21,664 nucleotides of DNA, taken from IMG/VR virus record IMGVR_UViG_3300009466_000019, positions 1 to 21,664 of that record. One strand, written 5' to 3'. The notes under the pieces were generated by a model that worked only from the letters and a program-made list of their open reading frames with translations, did not search any database and was not told the DNA's origin. Shown piece by piece: positions 20,784 to 21,664 of this stretch. The stretch is from a virus. A program made the translations under genes and the position numbers. The first letter of the stretch is position 1, and each line of letters begins with the position of its first letter.

Positions 20784-21664
20784 ATGGACAAGTCGCGTGT
20801 GGCAGAACTCAAGTCTGCTCTTACTAAGCGCCTTGACGCAATTGAAGAGGGCATGAACCTCGGCGTTAAGGTTGATGGCAACAACGTGGAAGTTTCCACC
20901 GACACTGCCGACAAGATTCGTGGCCTTATGACAGAGGCAAACGAGATCAAGGGTCTTCTAGCCGCTGAAATGTTCGGCGCTGAAACGAAGTCGTGGATGA
21001 ACGAGCCAGTCGGTTCGTCCGTCGCCCTTGACAGCCCCGCCAAGATGGCCCGCAAGTCCCTTGGTGAAATGTTCACCGATTCGCAGGAATTCAAGGCTCT
21101 CATCGCAAGCGGTGGCTCTACCATGGCTGCCCCGTTTGAGGTTGAGGTCAATGACCTTCCCCGCACTGGTCAGAAGGACGTATGGGCCGGTAACGGTTCC
21201 GCTTCCTACACCCGCAACATGGGTACGATCCAGTTCGACGCTCCGGTGCCCCGTGCATTCCGTCGTCAGCGGGTCCGTGATCTGTTCCCGGTTGTTACCA
21301 CTTCCGCGAACCTGATCGACTACTTCAAGGTCACTGGCTACGCCGCTGGTGGCGAAGGTGGCAACGCCGCCTCTGTCGCTGATTACGACACAGACACCAG
21401 CACCTTTGGCCTTAAGCCAAAGTCAAACCTCCAGTTCACCTCGCAGCAGGCTCCCGTGCGTACCATCGCACACTGGGAAGCAGCACACCGCAACGTTCTT
21501 GACGACGTTCCCGCTCTTCAGGGCGTCATCAACAACGAACTTCTTTACGGCCTTCAGTTGGAAGAGGATCGTCAGATTCTTTCCGGTTCTGGCAGCAATG
21601 AAGAACTGCTGGGTGTTCTGAACAGCAGCGGCATCCAGACCTACACCATGGCCTCGTCCGGCGA
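20784..21664 (+). CDS. Major capsid protein, HK97 fold (3' end cut by window)
   Basis: ATG 20784, with AAGGAAAAG upstream, opens a frame that runs without stop to the window end (293 full codons). Residues 1-68 are helical and charged (VAELKSALTKRLDAIEEGMN, DKIRGLMTEANEIKGLLAAE), like the delta (scaffold) domain of HK97 gp5. GAETK69-S70WMNEP is a plausible protease site; HK97 itself is cut between Lys103 and Ser104. KSLGEMFTDSQEFKAL (91-106) is a typical start of the N-arm and E-loop region, and TVFN-like core segments follow (FRRQRVRDLFPVVTT, APVRTIAHWEAAHRNVLDDV, LEEDRQILSGSGSNEELLGV). The last matches the region before the A-domain in HK97-fold capsids. It forms the icosahedral shell. Confidence 0.93.
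   Translation, partial: MDKSRVAELKSALTKRLDAIEEGMNLGVKVDGNNVEVSTDTADKIRGLMTEANEIKGLLAAEMFGAETKSWMNEPVGSSVALDSPAKMARKSLGEMFTDSQEFKALIASGGSTMAAPFEVEVNDLPRTGQKDVWAGNGSASYTRNMGTIQFDAPVPRAFRRQRVRDLFPVVTTSANLIDYFKVTGYAAGGEGGNAASVADYDTDTSTFGLKPKSNLQFTSQQAPVRTIAHWEAAHRNVLDDVPALQGVINNELLYGLQLEEDRQILSGSGSNEELLGVLNSSGIQTYTMASSG

Noticed and set aside
20507-21166. 219-codon minus-strand frame over the start of the capsid gene
   Set aside because: The capsid frame on the + strand is certain from HK97-type sequence; the minus product has no motif.
1-21664. tRNA genes, CRISPR arrays, insertion sequences, integrase or attachment sites
   Set aside because: No cloverleaf, regularly spaced repeat, transposase or integrase sequence was recognised on either strand.

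Overview
The window is a stretch of a tailed double-stranded DNA phage (or prophage) genome. Every credible gene is on the + strand, most neighbours overlap by 4 to 11 bases or sit a few bases apart, and base composition looks only mildly GC-rich. The HK97-type head genes, the r1t-like holin and a family of tiny proteins starting with a [ST]HDPLC motif resemble what is seen in phages of Actinobacteria. That host assignment is an inference from gene style, not a match I could test.

Layout. Bases 1-2590 hold a cassette of very small genes: four or five members of a Cys-containing HDPLC family, a CDA-fold deaminase, a zinc-ribbon protein, two tiny single-pass membrane proteins and a DnaJ-type zinc-finger protein. 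A strong hairpin (460-493) and a promoter-like site (523-549) separate the first two genes from the rest. Bases 2606-6619 carry the large terminase, a two-helix membrane protein and a portal fused to a MuF-like domain. Bases 6671-15327 carry four large multidomain proteins and one small one. Bases 15324-15828 encode two holin-like membrane proteins. Bases 15828-17873 encode a prohead protease fused to extra domains. Bases 17883-20653 encode an Ig/baseplate-like small protein and collagen-like and HxH-repeat fibre proteins. The major capsid protein starts at 20784 and runs off the end of the window.

The most interesting part is 6671-15327. Four consecutive proteins share a short module of about 17-26 residues (consensus R-x-V-R-D-x-x-[YF]-W-G-x-P-x-x-T), present five times. 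Each copy lies immediately upstream of a different domain: a basic linker leading to a ParB-like domain, a GNAT acetyltransferase, an ADP-ribosyltransferase-like domain, a topoisomerase IB and a second GNAT-like domain. Two to six residues before every copy there is a Lys followed by Gly, Ala or Val, like the Lys-Ser site cut by the HK97 prohead protease. My working hypothesis is that these are virion cargo proteins: the shared module is a head-targeting or processing tag, and the protease encoded next door matures the cargo for delivery into the host with the DNA. The sequence shows the module and its placement. The packaging, cleavage and delivery steps are inference.

No tRNA, CRISPR array, integrase, insertion sequence or clear attachment site was seen. 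A small terminase subunit was not recognised.
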